Positions 1-8,738 are shown, numbered from the stretch's first letter. The stretch: DNA of 64,000 nt from Aneurinibacillus uraniidurans (GCF_028471905.1 NZ_CP116902.1:452001-516000), one strand, 5' to 3'. Translations and numbers: made by a program. The notes: generated by a model not told the origin, from the letters alone.

Positions 1-390
1 GTATGGCGCAGCTATCAGCAAGCGTTAGAAGTACTGCACCTTAAAAAATGTTTTCCAATGGAACTTGCTGGGGCAGCGGGCTATGGTGAACTGGGAATAT
101 ATCGTTTGCTGCCACAAATAAAACGCTGGAATGAGGAACAGGGCTACCAGAATGATAAATTGGCACGGCTTGTAGCATATGATCAGCATAATCAGAGTAA
201 CTTAGTGGAAACGTTAGATGTATTTTTATGTGCAGCTGGTAAGGTAAATACAGCTGCACAGCAGCTTCATATTCATCCAAATACACTGACTTACCGATTG
301 AGACGTATTTGTGAGGTCGGGGGCATTGACTTGCAAAATGCAAACGACAGGGCGACCTTATTTCTTGATTTGCAAGTTCGGAAGTACTGA
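1..390 (+). CDS. PucR-family transcriptional regulator, C-terminal part (AdeR-like)
   Basis: The reading frame is open from the first base, so the gene starts outside the window. The visible 129 residues contain a PucR-type C-terminal helix-turn-helix: a helix ending in LVETLDVFLCAAGKVNTAA, then LHIHPNTLTYRLRRI, typical of the HTH_30 domain. The gene sits directly upstream of alanine dehydrogenase on the same strand. In Bacillus subtilis the PucR-family activator AdeR lies next to ald and activates it, so an AdeR role is inferred from family plus position. A terminator separates the two genes, so they are probably separate transcripts. Confidence 0.8.
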   Translation, partial: VWRSYQQALEVLHLKKCFPMELAGAAGYGELGIYRLLPQIKRWNEEQGYQNDKLARLVAYDQHNQSNLVETLDVFLCAAGKVNTAAQQLHIHPNTLTYRLRRICEVGGIDLQNANDRATLFLDLQVRKY

Positions 391-398
391 ATAGTAGA

Positions 399-445
399 AG
401 GCTATCTCAAGCGTCATATTCTGGCAAAGGGGATAGCCTTTTTTT
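399..445 (+). terminator. Rho-independent terminator after the PucR-type gene
   Basis: AGGCTATC at 399-406 pairs with GATAGCCT at 432-439 and is followed by a run of T. It closes the regulator transcript before ald. Confidence 0.8.
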
Positions 446-461
446 GTATAAAGTAAGAGGG

Positions 462-479
462 TTTGTGGAAATCTACAAA
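462..479. promoter_or_regulatory. imperfect dyad upstream of ald, possible regulator site
   Basis: TTTGTGGAAATCTACAAA is an imperfect inverted repeat (outer arms TTTGT and ACAAA) about 115 bases upstream of the ald start, between the PucR-gene terminator and ald. An activator site for the adjacent PucR-type protein would be expected in this interval. The assignment is inference only. Confidence 0.25.
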
Positions 480-593
480 TAAAGAGAAGCAATTTTTAGT
501 TTTCTGATAAAGAAAAAGAACAGAAAAATCAATACAATGAATGTACATAAAGGATAGACATTTAATTCAGTCAACTATAGAGGGGGCTAAAAG

Positions 594-1724
594 ATGATTA
601 TTGGAGTTCCAAAAGAAATCAAAAATAATGAAAACCGTGTAGCTATGACGCCGGCAGGTGTAGCCGCATTTGTACATGCGGGACATCAGGTCGTAATTGA
701 GACGCAGGCAGGTGTCGGAAGCGGATTTACAGATGAACAGTACGTACAAGAAGGTGCTACAATTGTAGCGGCAGCAAAAGAAGCGTGGGCAGCTGACATG
801 GTTATGAAAGTAAAGGAACCGATTGCAGAAGAATATACGCATTTCCGTGAAGGATTAGTATTATTCACCTACCTTCATCTAGCCCCTGAACCAGATCTGA
901 CCAAAGCACTAGTGGACAAGAAAGTAACCGCTATCGCATATGAAACCATCCAGCTTGACAATGGTGCGCTGCCGCTTTTGACACCGATGAGTGAGGTAGC
1001 AGGCCGAATGTCTGTTCAGATTGGTGCGCAATTCCTTGAGAAATCGAAAGGCGGAAAAGGTGTCCTGCTCGCTGGTGTACCAGGTGTGGAAGCTGGGCGC
1101 GTAACGGTTGTAGGCGGTGGGATCGTTGGTACAAATGCGGCCAAAATTGCACTTGGCATGGGTGCGAAAGTAACATTGCTTGACATCAATCCAGATCGCC
1201 TGCGTGAACTGGACGAACTCTTCCAAGGGCATGTTCAAACATTGATGTCGAATCGTTACAATATTGCTAAAGCGGTGAAAGAAGCAGACCTTCTAATCGG
1301 AGCTGTTCTTGTACCAGGGGCGCGTGCACCACGCCTTGTGAGTGAAGAGATGGTGAAAGAGATGGAGCCAGGATCTGTTATCGTTGATGTAGCGATCGAT
1401 CAAGGTGGTTCGATTGAAACAATTGACCGCGTGACAACGCACAGTGATCCGACTTATGTAAAACACGGTGTCGTTCATTATGCAGTGGCGAACATGCCAG
1501 GAGCAGTAGCTCGTACATCAACACTGGCGCTTACAAATGTCACAATCCCATACGGTGTTCAGATTGCGACGAAAGGCTACAAAAAAGCCGCCCAGGAAAA
1601 CCGGGCACTTGCTCGCGGCATTAATGTAGTGGATGGCAAAGTGACGTATAAAGCAGTTGCTGATGCGCTTGGCTACCCACATGTAGAGGTAGATACGATT
1701 TTAAATGGTGAAGTAAACGTATAG
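594..1724 (+). CDS. ald: alanine dehydrogenase
   Basis: NAD-dependent alanine dehydrogenase converts L-alanine to pyruvate and ammonia and reverses the reaction. It supports growth on alanine and sporulation in bacilli. At 376 residues it has the normal family length. Arg15, Lys74 and His95 match the substrate-binding and catalytic positions of the family. The Rossmann motif GGGIVG lies at residues 174-179, followed by the acidic residue of LLDINPDR that holds the NAD ribose. The start has a strong GAGGGGG ribosome binding site. It is a single-gene unit between two terminators, downstream of a PucR-type regulator likely to control it. Confidence 0.97.
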   Translation: MIIGVPKEIKNNENRVAMTPAGVAAFVHAGHQVVIETQAGVGSGFTDEQYVQEGATIVAAAKEAWAADMVMKVKEPIAEEYTHFREGLVLFTYLHLAPEPDLTKALVDKKVTAIAYETIQLDNGALPLLTPMSEVAGRMSVQIGAQFLEKSKGGKGVLLAGVPGVEAGRVTVVGGGIVGTNAAKIALGMGAKVTLLDINPDRLRELDELFQGHVQTLMSNRYNIAKAVKEADLLIGAVLVPGARAPRLVSEEMVKEMEPGSVIVDVAIDQGGSIETIDRVTTHSDPTYVKHGVVHYAVANMPGAVARTSTLALTNVTIPYGVQIATKGYKKAAQENRALARGINVVDGKVTYKAVADALGYPHVEVDTILNGEVNV

Positions 1725-1751
1725 TATCATATAAAAAAGCAGACATACAAA

Positions 1752-1785
1752 GAAGCGTCGGGATAATCTGACGCTTTTTTCTTTT
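1752..1785 (+). terminator. terminator after ald
   Basis: AGCGTC at 1754-1759 pairs with GACGCT at 1770-1775, followed by TTTTTTCTTTT. Confidence 0.8.
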
Positions 1786-1987
1786 AAGGTGTGGAATAAT
1801 ATGTTATGTTTTTTTATAATATGATAATGGTATTTATTAGGATTTAGCTACGAAAGTCACTAGATATATAAGTTTAAAGTCCTTTGCTGAATATAAATAG
1901 TTAGTATAAAGTATATGTGATGGAATAAAAGTTTCTAATACAAATGGGTTGGAATTTGCTAAGCAAACACGAGGAGAATACAGACAT

Positions 1988-2311
1988 ATGATGGACTACA
2001 TAGATAATACAGCTGTGTTTTTATGCTCACTGCTGATCTTGGGTATTTTTTATAAAAATACAAAGCGTAACGATGTTCGTTCCTTTTACTGCTGCTTTTT
2101 TGCATTCACGACATTTGTTGTGCTCTGTAATTTACGGTTTGATTTATCTATGAATGGATATTTCTGGTGTTTTTATACTGCTCAGAGTCTGTATGTTCTG
2201 CCACTCCTCCTAAAAATACAGCAGCAAAAACATCGTGTGAAAAAAGTTCGTGTGCGTGTGCCGGCCCGTAAGCATAAAGTAGAAATGGAACGGCAGTCTA
2301 TTGCACAATAA
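1988..2311 (+). CDS. small membrane protein of unknown function
   Basis: I do not recognise this 107-residue protein. The start was placed at ATG 1988 because GAGGAG at 1971-1976 lies at a suitable distance; an in-frame start at 1949 lacks such a site. Two to three hydrophobic segments fill roughly residues 6-80. They are followed by a very basic, glutamine- and lysine-rich tail (QQQKHRVKKVRVRVPARKHK) that would face the cytoplasm. The gene stands alone with its own terminator. The preceding 260 bases after ald are AT-rich and show no other gene. Confidence 0.6.
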   Translation: MMDYIDNTAVFLCSLLILGIFYKNTKRNDVRSFYCCFFAFTTFVVLCNLRFDLSMNGYFWCFYTAQSLYVLPLLLKIQQQKHRVKKVRVRVPARKHKVEMERQSIAQ

Positions 2312-2323
2312 TAGACAAGAAAC

Positions 2324-2355
2324 AAGGCGTCCTGTTTGGGACGCTTTTTGTTTTA
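2324..2355 (+). terminator. terminator between two small convergent genes
   Basis: GCGTCC at 2327-2332 and GGGACGC at 2338-2344 form a short stem followed by TTTTTGTTTT. The gene on the other strand ends at 2365, so the hairpin mainly serves the plus-strand gene. Confidence 0.7.
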
Positions 2356-2364
2356 TCTACAACA

Positions 2365-2682
2365 TTATAAAACAGCGAGTACGAGGGAAGTACAGAGAAG
2401 CCAGGGCAGACACAAAACGGAAAGCATGAGCGCAGCGTAGGCAGCCTGTGTTAGGGTGGAAGGATCAAGCGTTTTTTTTCTGAGGATGTTGACAGTGTTG
2501 AAGGCAAGTGCAAGCGCAGCAAAACCGGTTCCCCATTTTAATGCGATGATTACATAATAAAATCCAGTGAACGTCAGAAAAAAAGATGTGATAGAGAAAA
2601 TAAGTGCGCTAAATACAAGACCGAAGCTGAGTAGGGTGCGATTGGAGAGCGTTTTTTCCTGATAATCGATGGTATTTGTCAT
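2365..2682 (-). CDS. small hydrophobic membrane protein of unknown function
   Basis: A 105-residue protein I do not recognise. The start is the ATG at 2682 (MTNTIDYQ) because a perfect AGGAGG lies 8 bases upstream on the minus strand; the longer frame has no comparable site. Three predicted membrane segments follow: near residues 20-45 (rich in Phe and Ser), 50-70 and 80-105. A short charged loop (NILRKKTLDPS) sits between the second and third. The protein ends inside its last hydrophobic segment. It is divergent from the next gene, with about 100 bases between the two starts. Confidence 0.55.
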   Translation of the reverse strand: MTNTIDYQEKTLSNRTLLSFGLVFSALIFSITSFFLTFTGFYYVIIALKWGTGFAALALAFNTVNILRKKTLDPSTLTQAAYAALMLSVLCLPWLLCTSLVLAVL

Positions 2683-2782
2683 AACAGGACCTCCTTTTTT
2701 GAGGGCATACATATGCTATACAAAATCTAGGGAAACATGGGAGAATAAAAGAATAGAGCAGGAGACAAAGGGGGATGTACAA

Positions 2783-3073
2783 ATGAGCGGGTTAGCTCGG
2801 TTCGGACTTATAACGTTGTTCTGTACAGCGCTGCGATTCAGTCTGGGTGAACATACGATCAGCTTTTTATGGTTTTTCGTATTGTACTTTCCATTTATTA
2901 ATTGGAGCGTATACTGGACGATGCTTGCGATTCGGACAGGAATCAATTGCTTAGCCCGGTATGAGAAAGTTACCCTTCCAAAGCTGCGGGCATTCTATAC
3001 GTGGTATTTGAATGTGCCGGGAGCATGTGCATTCGCTGAAGTAGTTTATCAAGGCTATTTATACAATCGTTGA
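2783..3073 (+). CDS. small membrane protein of unknown function
   Basis: A 96-residue protein I do not recognise. ATG 2783 was chosen because AAAGGGGG at 2767-2774 precedes it; a longer frame starting at 2669 would overlap the divergent gene and lacks a site. It has two likely membrane segments (about residues 5-22 and 25-52, with FLWFFVLYFPFINWSVYW), then an amphipathic C-terminal part rich in Tyr and Trp. It could share a control region with the divergent small membrane protein. Confidence 0.5.
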   Translation: MSGLARFGLITLFCTALRFSLGEHTISFLWFFVLYFPFINWSVYWTMLAIRTGINCLARYEKVTLPKLRAFYTWYLNVPGACAFAEVVYQGYLYNR

Positions 3074-3245
3074 TTCGTGGCATACAATACACTTTTTTTG
3101 GCTTGCTTACATATACTGAGGCAAATACGTGCATAGGTAAGATGATTCATTTTAACAAAACGTTAACGCTGCTTTATTATATGTATTCACATTCGTTCGT
3201 TATGATGAAAAAATGTGGAGTTGGCAAACAAAGGGAGTGTACAGT

Positions 3246-3467
3246 GTGAACAGAACATGTGAGAACTGCTGGTGGGTATGCCCGGATCGGAAAGCGTGTG
3301 TATTTCCGGCAGAGTTAAAGAGACTAGGAACAGAAGTAGATGCTGGGTCTGTCTGTTGGGGATGGAGACCCGTAGAGAAAGACGAAAAACATGATTATAT
3401 GGATAAGTATGGAAGGGAAATTGACCGCATCGGGATTTTTCCTACTGTAAGCCTATTCTCAATGTAG
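3246..3467 (+). CDS. small cysteine-rich protein of unknown function
   Basis: A 73-residue protein. GTG 3246 is preferred over the ATG at 3213 because AAAGGGAG at 3230-3237 sits 8 bases upstream of it. The N-terminal half holds five cysteines in the order C-x2-C-x3-C-x4-C and a later SVCWGW, with several tryptophans. This spacing suggests metal binding or a redox-sensitive fold; neither is shown. The C-terminal half is charged and ends in a short hydrophobic stretch. No membrane or signal segment is visible at the N terminus. It stands alone between small membrane proteins and the HD-GYP gene. Confidence 0.55.
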   Translation: MNRTCENCWWVCPDRKACVFPAELKRLGTEVDAGSVCWGWRPVEKDEKHDYMDKYGREIDRIGIFPTVSLFSM

Positions 3468-3643
3468 GAAGACTAGTAGGAACATCGCTCAGATTTTTAG
3501 GGCTACATTAACTTTTCAACCGGGTTGACTGGTGAATCTTCTATATACAATCCTGTACAACTAGATAAAATAAGACATCACGTAGGAAAGTTGTTGCGAT
3601 ATAATAGCAATAATAACCTAGTAGGGTAAAGGGGAGAAAGAGG

Positions 3644-4699
3644 ATGCGCCAAGTCAGTCTAGAAAGCGTAGAGGCAGGACAGGTACTTGCCAAAAGCATC
3701 TATACAAGTGATGGACGAACATTGTTAAATCAAGGCGTGCTGCTAACACCTGGGATGATTAACAAGTTATATCGAATTGGTGTTACCATGGTATATATTC
3801 AAGACGAGCGCTTTGATGATATCAAAATGGAAGATGTCGTATCGGAAGAAACACGCCGCGAAGCGATCTCTAATGTTGCAAATGTGCTTCAGTGTGTTCA
3901 GACTGGTAAGGATTTTGACACGCGTGCGGTTTCAAAAACGATGGGTACGATCGTAGATGAGATCTTCCAACAAAAAAATGTACTGTTGAACCTAAATGAC
4001 ATTCGGACACAGGACAATCATCTGTTTATTCATTCTATGAATGTATGCATTATGTCTTGTGTGATAGGAATGCAGCTCGGCTACAATACAACAAAGCTTA
4101 AGGAACTCGCCCTTGGTGCTTTGCTCCATGATGTAGGCAAAGTTGTGATGCCAGATGATCCGCTCCGTAAGACAAAAGAAGGGGACCATCATGCGTGGAT
4201 TGGATTTAATGTGCTCCGTAAAAAGCATGAAGTAAGTCTGGCGACGGCGCATATCGCGCTGCAGCATCATGAGCATGTAGATGGACAAGGTGAGCCGCGT
4301 GCGATTGCAGGTGCAGATATTCATGATTATGCGAAAATCGTAGCGATAACGAATTTCTACGATAATCTGCTCTCTGAATTTTCAACAGATCAGCCGAATA
4401 TGACGCCGTATGAAGCGGCAGAATTTATTATGGGACTGGCAGGTAAACGGTTTGACCATGAGATGGTCATTCAGTTTCTACGCTCAATTGCCTTGTATCC
4501 GACAGGAGCATCTGTGCTTCTGAGTACGGAAGAGGTTGGGGTTGTCGTTGGACAACACAAAGGCTTGCCATCCCGTCCAATCGTGCGTGTTTTTAAAGAG
4601 AGTAGGCGCGGGGGGAAATATGATTACGATGATACAGAAGTAAGAGAAGTAGATCTGGGTCAGGAGACAACGGTTTTTATCGAGTCTATCTTAAAATAA
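3644..4699 (+). CDS. HD-GYP domain protein, putative c-di-GMP phosphodiesterase
   Basis: HD-GYP proteins hydrolyse cyclic di-GMP at a metal centre. Residues 1-60 form the short N-terminal domain common in Bacillales members. The HD-GYP domain spans roughly 110-320, with metal-ligand candidates His130, His162-Asp163 with Lys166, His182/183 and HHE at 208-210, followed by DG at 213-214. The signature that normally reads GYP reads GEP here (residues 216-218), so the tyrosine is replaced by glutamate, while the metal ligands are kept. Activity is likely but should not be assumed. It stands alone, preceded by an AAAGGGGAG ribosome binding site. A diguanylate cyclase lies near 57 kb. Confidence 0.85.
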   Translation: MRQVSLESVEAGQVLAKSIYTSDGRTLLNQGVLLTPGMINKLYRIGVTMVYIQDERFDDIKMEDVVSEETRREAISNVANVLQCVQTGKDFDTRAVSKTMGTIVDEIFQQKNVLLNLNDIRTQDNHLFIHSMNVCIMSCVIGMQLGYNTTKLKELALGALLHDVGKVVMPDDPLRKTKEGDHHAWIGFNVLRKKHEVSLATAHIALQHHEHVDGQGEPRAIAGADIHDYAKIVAITNFYDNLLSEFSTDQPNMTPYEAAEFIMGLAGKRFDHEMVIQFLRSIALYPTGASVLLSTEEVGVVVGQHKGLPSRPIVRVFKESRRGGKYDYDDTEVREVDLGQETTVFIESILK

Positions 4700-4824
4700 T
4701 CGCGACCTGTGACATGGGAGAAAATACGAGAACGATTACAAGGTTGGGACAGGCGAATGCCTTTTCCATTTTCTAATCGCTCTTTTGTTTTCTTCTGGAT
4801 TTTTTTACAAGAAAGGAGAGCAAC

Positions 4825-5616
4825 ATGATCATTGATCTTCAGGGCGTAACGTGGAAGCGAGAACAAAAAAATATTCTAAATAATGTGACATGGAAAGTGA
4901 ATCCGGGTGAGCACTGGGCTGTCATGGGGCTCAATGGGTCTGGAAAAACATCGCTGCTCAATATTATTAACGGATATATGTGGCCATCCAAAGGAAGTGT
5001 CAGTGTGCTGGGGAAAAAATTTGGCACGTATGATTTGCGAAAGTTGCGCCATTCCATCGGCTGGGTCAGTACATCCATGCAGGAGAAGCTGTATAGGACG
5101 GAAACGGTCGAACATATCGTACTGAGTGGAATTGATGCCTCTATGGGGCTTCTGTATGAGAAGCCCGGGGCAGAAGCGTACGACCGAGCGCATGTATTGC
5201 TTGAAGAGCTTGGATGTGCTGCGATGGCGCAGCGACCGTATGAGACACTTTCACAGGGAGAGAAACAGCGGGTGCTCATTGCGCGGGCGCTGATGGCTCA
5301 ACCGAAACTGCTCATTCTTGATGAACCGGCTACCGGGCTTGATGTATTCGCCAGGGAGCAGTTGCTGCAGACGGTGGAGCGCATGGGTCAGCGTACGGAT
5401 GGGCCGACTTTGATCTATGTAACACATCATCCAGAAGAAATTATGCCTATATTCAGTCACGTATTGCTGCTGAAAAAGGGGGAAGTATTCCGAGCTGGGC
5501 AGACAGCGGATATTCTGACGTCTGAGACAATGTCGGAATTTTTTGATACATCAGTTGAGATTGCATGGCGCGGTGGTCGGCCGTGGCTTACGATTTGCCA
5601 GAAGGAGAGAGAGTAA
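4825..5616 (+). CDS. ABC transporter ATP-binding protein (YlmA/ModF-like)
   Basis: A 263-residue ABC ATPase with every core motif: Walker A GLNGSGKT at 35-42, signature LSQGE at 142-146, Walker B LLILDEP at 162-168, and the switch histidine in YVTHHPEE. Its overall form, with long spacing before the signature and a C-terminal extension ending WLTICQKERE, resembles the YlmA/ModF group of ATPases that occur without an obvious permease. No membrane component is adjacent. The start has AGAAAGGAG. Its stop overlaps the start of the next gene (TAATG), so the two are translationally coupled, although no functional link to a flavin oxidase is known to me. Confidence 0.85.
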   Translation: MIIDLQGVTWKREQKNILNNVTWKVNPGEHWAVMGLNGSGKTSLLNIINGYMWPSKGSVSVLGKKFGTYDLRKLRHSIGWVSTSMQEKLYRTETVEHIVLSGIDASMGLLYEKPGAEAYDRAHVLLEELGCAAMAQRPYETLSQGEKQRVLIARALMAQPKLLILDEPATGLDVFAREQLLQTVERMGQRTDGPTLIYVTHHPEEIMPIFSHVLLLKKGEVFRAGQTADILTSETMSEFFDTSVEIAWRGGRPWLTICQKERE

Positions 5617-6986
5617 TGAATGAGAGAATGATAGAAGAATTGCGGGAGTTGCTGTCGTCGGAACAAGTTAGTGTGAACCCAACTGTGCTTGAACAGCATG
5701 CAAAAGATGAATCCCATCACCCTGCCCATCTACCGGATGTAGTGATATTTCCGGCCTGTACGGAAGATGTAAGTCGGGTGCTGGCATGGGCGAATGAGAA
5801 TCGTGTACCGGTTGTACCGTTCGGGGTAGGGTCCGGGCTGGAAGGACAAGCGATTCCGTATCAGGGTGGCATCTCGCTTGACTTTCAGCAGATGAATCGC
5901 ATTCTTGAGATTTGTGCAGAAGATATGCTGGTGCGAGTGCAGCCGGGCGTAACTCGAATGCAGCTTAATCGAGAGTTAAAGAAATACGGCTTGTTTTTCT
6001 CGGTTGATCCAGGGGCAGATGCAACGCTTGGAGGAATGGCGGCTACGAATGCGAGCGGCACCACATCGGTGCGTTACGGTATTATGCGTGATCAAGTGCG
6101 GGACCTGGAAGTTGTGTTAGCAGACGGTCGTGTAATCCGAACGGGCGGCAAGTCGACCAAGTCATCATCAGGGTATCATCTGACCGGTCTGTTTGTTGGC
6201 TCGGAAGGCACGTTCGGTGTGTTTACAGAGCTAACCTTGCGTTTGTACGGCATTCCAGAAGCCACGATGTCAGCGCGTGCGAGTTTTCCTGCGATCGATG
6301 ATGCGGTCAATACGGCGTATGCAATCATGGCGTCTGGTATTCCAGTAGCTCGTCTGGAACTTGTAGATGCACGTTCCATTCGACAGGTCAATGCATATAA
6401 AGGCACCGCGTATCCTGAATCTGCCACATTGTTCCTTGAATTTCACGGCAATGAAGCCGGTCTTAACCAGGATGTAGCGTTTGCCCGTGAATTGGCAGAT
6501 GAGCAGCATTGTACCGCTTTTGTATTTGAGTCGGAATCACTTGGACAGGCAGCGCTGTGGGAAGCGCGTCATCATATGGCATATGCGTTCATGCATGGCT
6601 ATCCAGGGCGCGGCATGCTCACAACAGACGTATGTGTCCCGTTGTCTGAATTGACAGGTGCCATCGCCTTTGCAGAAGAACAGCTCGCTTCTACGGGTAT
6701 GATCGGCGCGATTGTTGGACATGTAGGAGACGGAAATTTTCATACATTATTGATGATCGATAAATCAAATCTGCAGGAAGTCGAACAAGCTGAGAATGTG
6801 AATGGCTGCATTGTAGACTACGCGCTTGCACGTGGTGGTACATGTACAGGTGAGCACGGAGTTGGTATTGGAAAAATAAAGTATCAAGAAAAAGAGCATG
6901 GTGCCGCATTAGGTGTAATGAGGAGTATGAAGGAAATGTTTGATCCGCAAAATATTCTGAATCCAGGAAAAATTTTGCCCCTTTAA
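5616..6986 (+). CDS. FAD-linked oxidase, GlcD/D-lactate dehydrogenase type
   Basis: A 456-residue member of the vanillyl-alcohol oxidase superfamily. It has an N-terminal PCMH FAD-binding domain (VVPFGVGSGLEG, then DPGADATLGGMAATNASG) and a C-terminal cap with the motifs HVGDGNFH and CTGEHGVGIGK. These are typical of the glycolate oxidase subunit GlcD and of FAD-type D-lactate dehydrogenases, which oxidise 2-hydroxy acids to 2-oxo acids. The start at 5616 shares bases with the upstream stop and has AAGGAGAGAG before it; an in-frame start at 5565 lies inside the ABC gene and was rejected. No GlcE/GlcF partner is adjacent, so a stand-alone D-2-hydroxyacid dehydrogenase is likelier than a glycolate oxidase complex. 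Confidence 0.88.
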   Translation: MNERMIEELRELLSSEQVSVNPTVLEQHAKDESHHPAHLPDVVIFPACTEDVSRVLAWANENRVPVVPFGVGSGLEGQAIPYQGGISLDFQQMNRILEICAEDMLVRVQPGVTRMQLNRELKKYGLFFSVDPGADATLGGMAATNASGTTSVRYGIMRDQVRDLEVVLADGRVIRTGGKSTKSSSGYHLTGLFVGSEGTFGVFTELTLRLYGIPEATMSARASFPAIDDAVNTAYAIMASGIPVARLELVDARSIRQVNAYKGTAYPESATLFLEFHGNEAGLNQDVAFARELADEQHCTAFVFESESLGQAALWEARHHMAYAFMHGYPGRGMLTTDVCVPLSELTGAIAFAEEQLASTGMIGAIVGHVGDGNFHTLLMIDKSNLQEVEQAENVNGCIVDYALARGGTCTGEHGVGIGKIKYQEKEHGAALGVMRSMKEMFDPQNILNPGKILPL

Positions 6987-7057
6987 ATCATGAAAGAGTG
7001 TGCGTATAATTACTTATCAGAAAAATAAAATAATACATACAAAGGGGAAGTTCTACT

Positions 7058-8101
7058 ATGATGAGAGCAAAAAAATCACTTGTCAGTATGCTGTTGATGC
7101 TTATGCTCGTGTTTCTTGCTGCCTGTGGTGGTGGGGACAAGCAGGTATCTGGAGAGAAGAAGACAGATGCGAACAAAAAGCCTGTGAACATTGGGATTAC
7201 CCAAATTATTGAACATCCAGCTCTTGATGCTACGCGCGAAGGCTTCATTCAGGCCTTAAAAGAAAATGGATATGCGGATGCTAACATTGATTATCAATCT
7301 GCACAGGGGGATCAAAGTACAGTAGCATCAATCGCTCAAAAGTTCGCAGCCGATAAGAAGGATGCGATCCTAGCAATTTCTACACCGAGTGCGCAATCGA
7401 TGATAAAAGCGACAAAAGGAACGGATATTCCGGTATTCTTCGGGGCGATTACCGATCCGATTTCAGCTAAGTTGGTAGATAACAAAGATAAGCCGGGACA
7501 CAATGTCACAGGTGCTTCTGACACACATCCAGAAGCAATCGGTAAGATGTTCGAATTAATTAAGGGATTATATCCGAATACGAAAACTGTAGGTGTGATT
7601 TATAACTCTGGGGAAGCAAATTCTGTTGTGAATGTGAAGAAAGCTAAAGAGTCCATGAACGGAATGGGCATGAAGACAATAGAAGCAAATGCTAGCAACA
7701 CATCTGAAGTGAAGCAGGCAGTGGATTCTCTTGTTGGTAAGGTTGATGTGATTTATGTACCGAAAGATAACACAGCAGTAGCTGCGATCAAAACGATTGT
7801 ACAAGTAAGTGAGAAAAATAAAATTCCGTTGTTTGTTGGTGAAACAGATTCCGTTCGTGCAGGTGGATTTGCTGGCTTCGGTATCGACTATAAAGACCAC
7901 GGCTACCAGTTAGGCTTAATGGCGATTAAAGTTCTGAAAGGCGAAGCAAAACCTGGTGATATGCCGGTTGAGTACCCGAAAGAGTTGAAGCTTGTTGTTA
8001 ATAAAGAAGCGGCAGCGAACGAAGGAATCGATCTAGCGAAATTTAAACCAATTCTTGATAAATACAACGCAACGTATGTAGAAAAAACAGAAAAGAAATA
8101 A
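7058..8101 (+). CDS. ABC transporter substrate-binding lipoprotein (TrpX/ABC_sub_bind family)
   Basis: A 347-residue exported lipoprotein. The N terminus has a basic start, a Leu/Met-rich hydrophobic core and the lipobox LAAC, with the acylated cysteine at about residue 23, followed by a flexible GGGDKQ linker. The body matches the ABC_sub_bind (DUF534) family, related to TrpX-like binding proteins: NIGITQIIEHPALDATREGF at the start and FGAITDPISAKLV, then GVIYNSGEANSV. In this family the binding protein is normally followed by a permease and an ATPase; here the next genes are NfeD and flotillin, so it appears orphaned. It has a good ribosome binding site (AAAGGGGA) and its own terminator. 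Confidence 0.88.
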   Translation: MMRAKKSLVSMLLMLMLVFLAACGGGDKQVSGEKKTDANKKPVNIGITQIIEHPALDATREGFIQALKENGYADANIDYQSAQGDQSTVASIAQKFAADKKDAILAISTPSAQSMIKATKGTDIPVFFGAITDPISAKLVDNKDKPGHNVTGASDTHPEAIGKMFELIKGLYPNTKTVGVIYNSGEANSVVNVKKAKESMNGMGMKTIEANASNTSEVKQAVDSLVGKVDVIYVPKDNTAVAAIKTIVQVSEKNKIPLFVGETDSVRAGGFAGFGIDYKDHGYQLGLMAIKVLKGEAKPGDMPVEYPKELKLVVNKEAAANEGIDLAKFKPILDKYNATYVEKTEKK

Positions 8102-8111
8102 GTAGATAAAA

Positions 8112-8146
8112 AGAGGACGGGTACCATAACTCGTTCTCTTTTTTTG
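8112..8146 (+). terminator. terminator after the binding-protein gene
   Basis: AGAGGACG at 8112-8119 pairs with CGTTCTCT at 8132-8139 (one G-U pair), followed by TTTTTTT. It isolates the binding-protein gene from the nfeD-flotillin pair. Confidence 0.75.
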
Positions 8147-8222
8147 AATAAAAGTTAAATTTTTGAAACAAAAAGGCGTTGTAGAGCGTAAAAGAAGTAG
8201 CGAGGAGAAGAGGAGGAGCTTT

Positions 8223-8726
8223 ATGATCACGCTGTATATGGGATGTCTGATAGCGGGGGTCCTGCTTGCGGTTGTCATGCTTTTGTTTGGGGACTGGCTG
8301 GGTGGAGTCGCGCACAGTTTGCATGTTATACAGCCCACTTCGTTGATTGTTGGACTGACCGTATTTGGCGGCGCTGGTGTGATGTTGCTTCGCTATACGG
8401 AGTTGGCAGACGGAGCTGTATGTATAGCTTCTATTATCTCCGCTATTTTTTCAGCATTTTTCATGTATTTTTTGTATGTGCGACCGATGCGGAACGCAGA
8501 GAATTCGACTGGATTCTCGATCCAGGACTTGAATGGGCGTGTCGGAGAGGTTTTGACTTCTATTCCTGCTCATGGTTATGGGGAAGTTCTGGTTCGTTTT
8601 GGTGCAGGGAATGTCGCACATACGGCAGCCGGATTGAATGGGGAAGCCATTGGGGAAGGGGCGCGCGTGTTAGTAATCGAAGCAAGAGAAGGAACATTGT
8701 ATGTAATCCACTATGATGACATCTAA
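8223..8726 (+). CDS. NfeD-like membrane protein (YuaF type)
   Basis: A 167-residue protein with three N-terminal membrane segments (about residues 3-22, 35-55 and 60-85) and a C-terminal OB-fold NfeD domain starting near residue 100 (LNGRVGEVLTSIPAHGYGEV). ATG 8223 was chosen because GAGGAG stands immediately upstream; earlier in-frame starts have no such site. NfeD proteins of this size pair with flotillins, as in the yuaFG (floT) operon of B. subtilis, where they help organise membrane microdomains. The flotillin gene follows after 12 bases, which supports the assignment. Confidence 0.88.
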   Translation: MITLYMGCLIAGVLLAVVMLLFGDWLGGVAHSLHVIQPTSLIVGLTVFGGAGVMLLRYTELADGAVCIASIISAIFSAFFMYFLYVRPMRNAENSTGFSIQDLNGRVGEVLTSIPAHGYGEVLVRFGAGNVAHTAAGLNGEAIGEGARVLVIEAREGTLYVIHYDDI

Positions 8727-8738
8727 GGGGGAGAAGCT

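Noticed and set aside
4700-4824. terminator between the HD-GYP gene and the ABC gene
   Set aside because: A hairpin of GAGAACGATTA with TAATCGCTC is only partly paired and the T-rich tract is interrupted, so I did not call it.
4825-8101. ABC ATPase and substrate-binding lipoprotein forming one transporter
   Set aside because: They are separated by an unrelated flavin oxidase and belong to different ABC types, and no permease is present.
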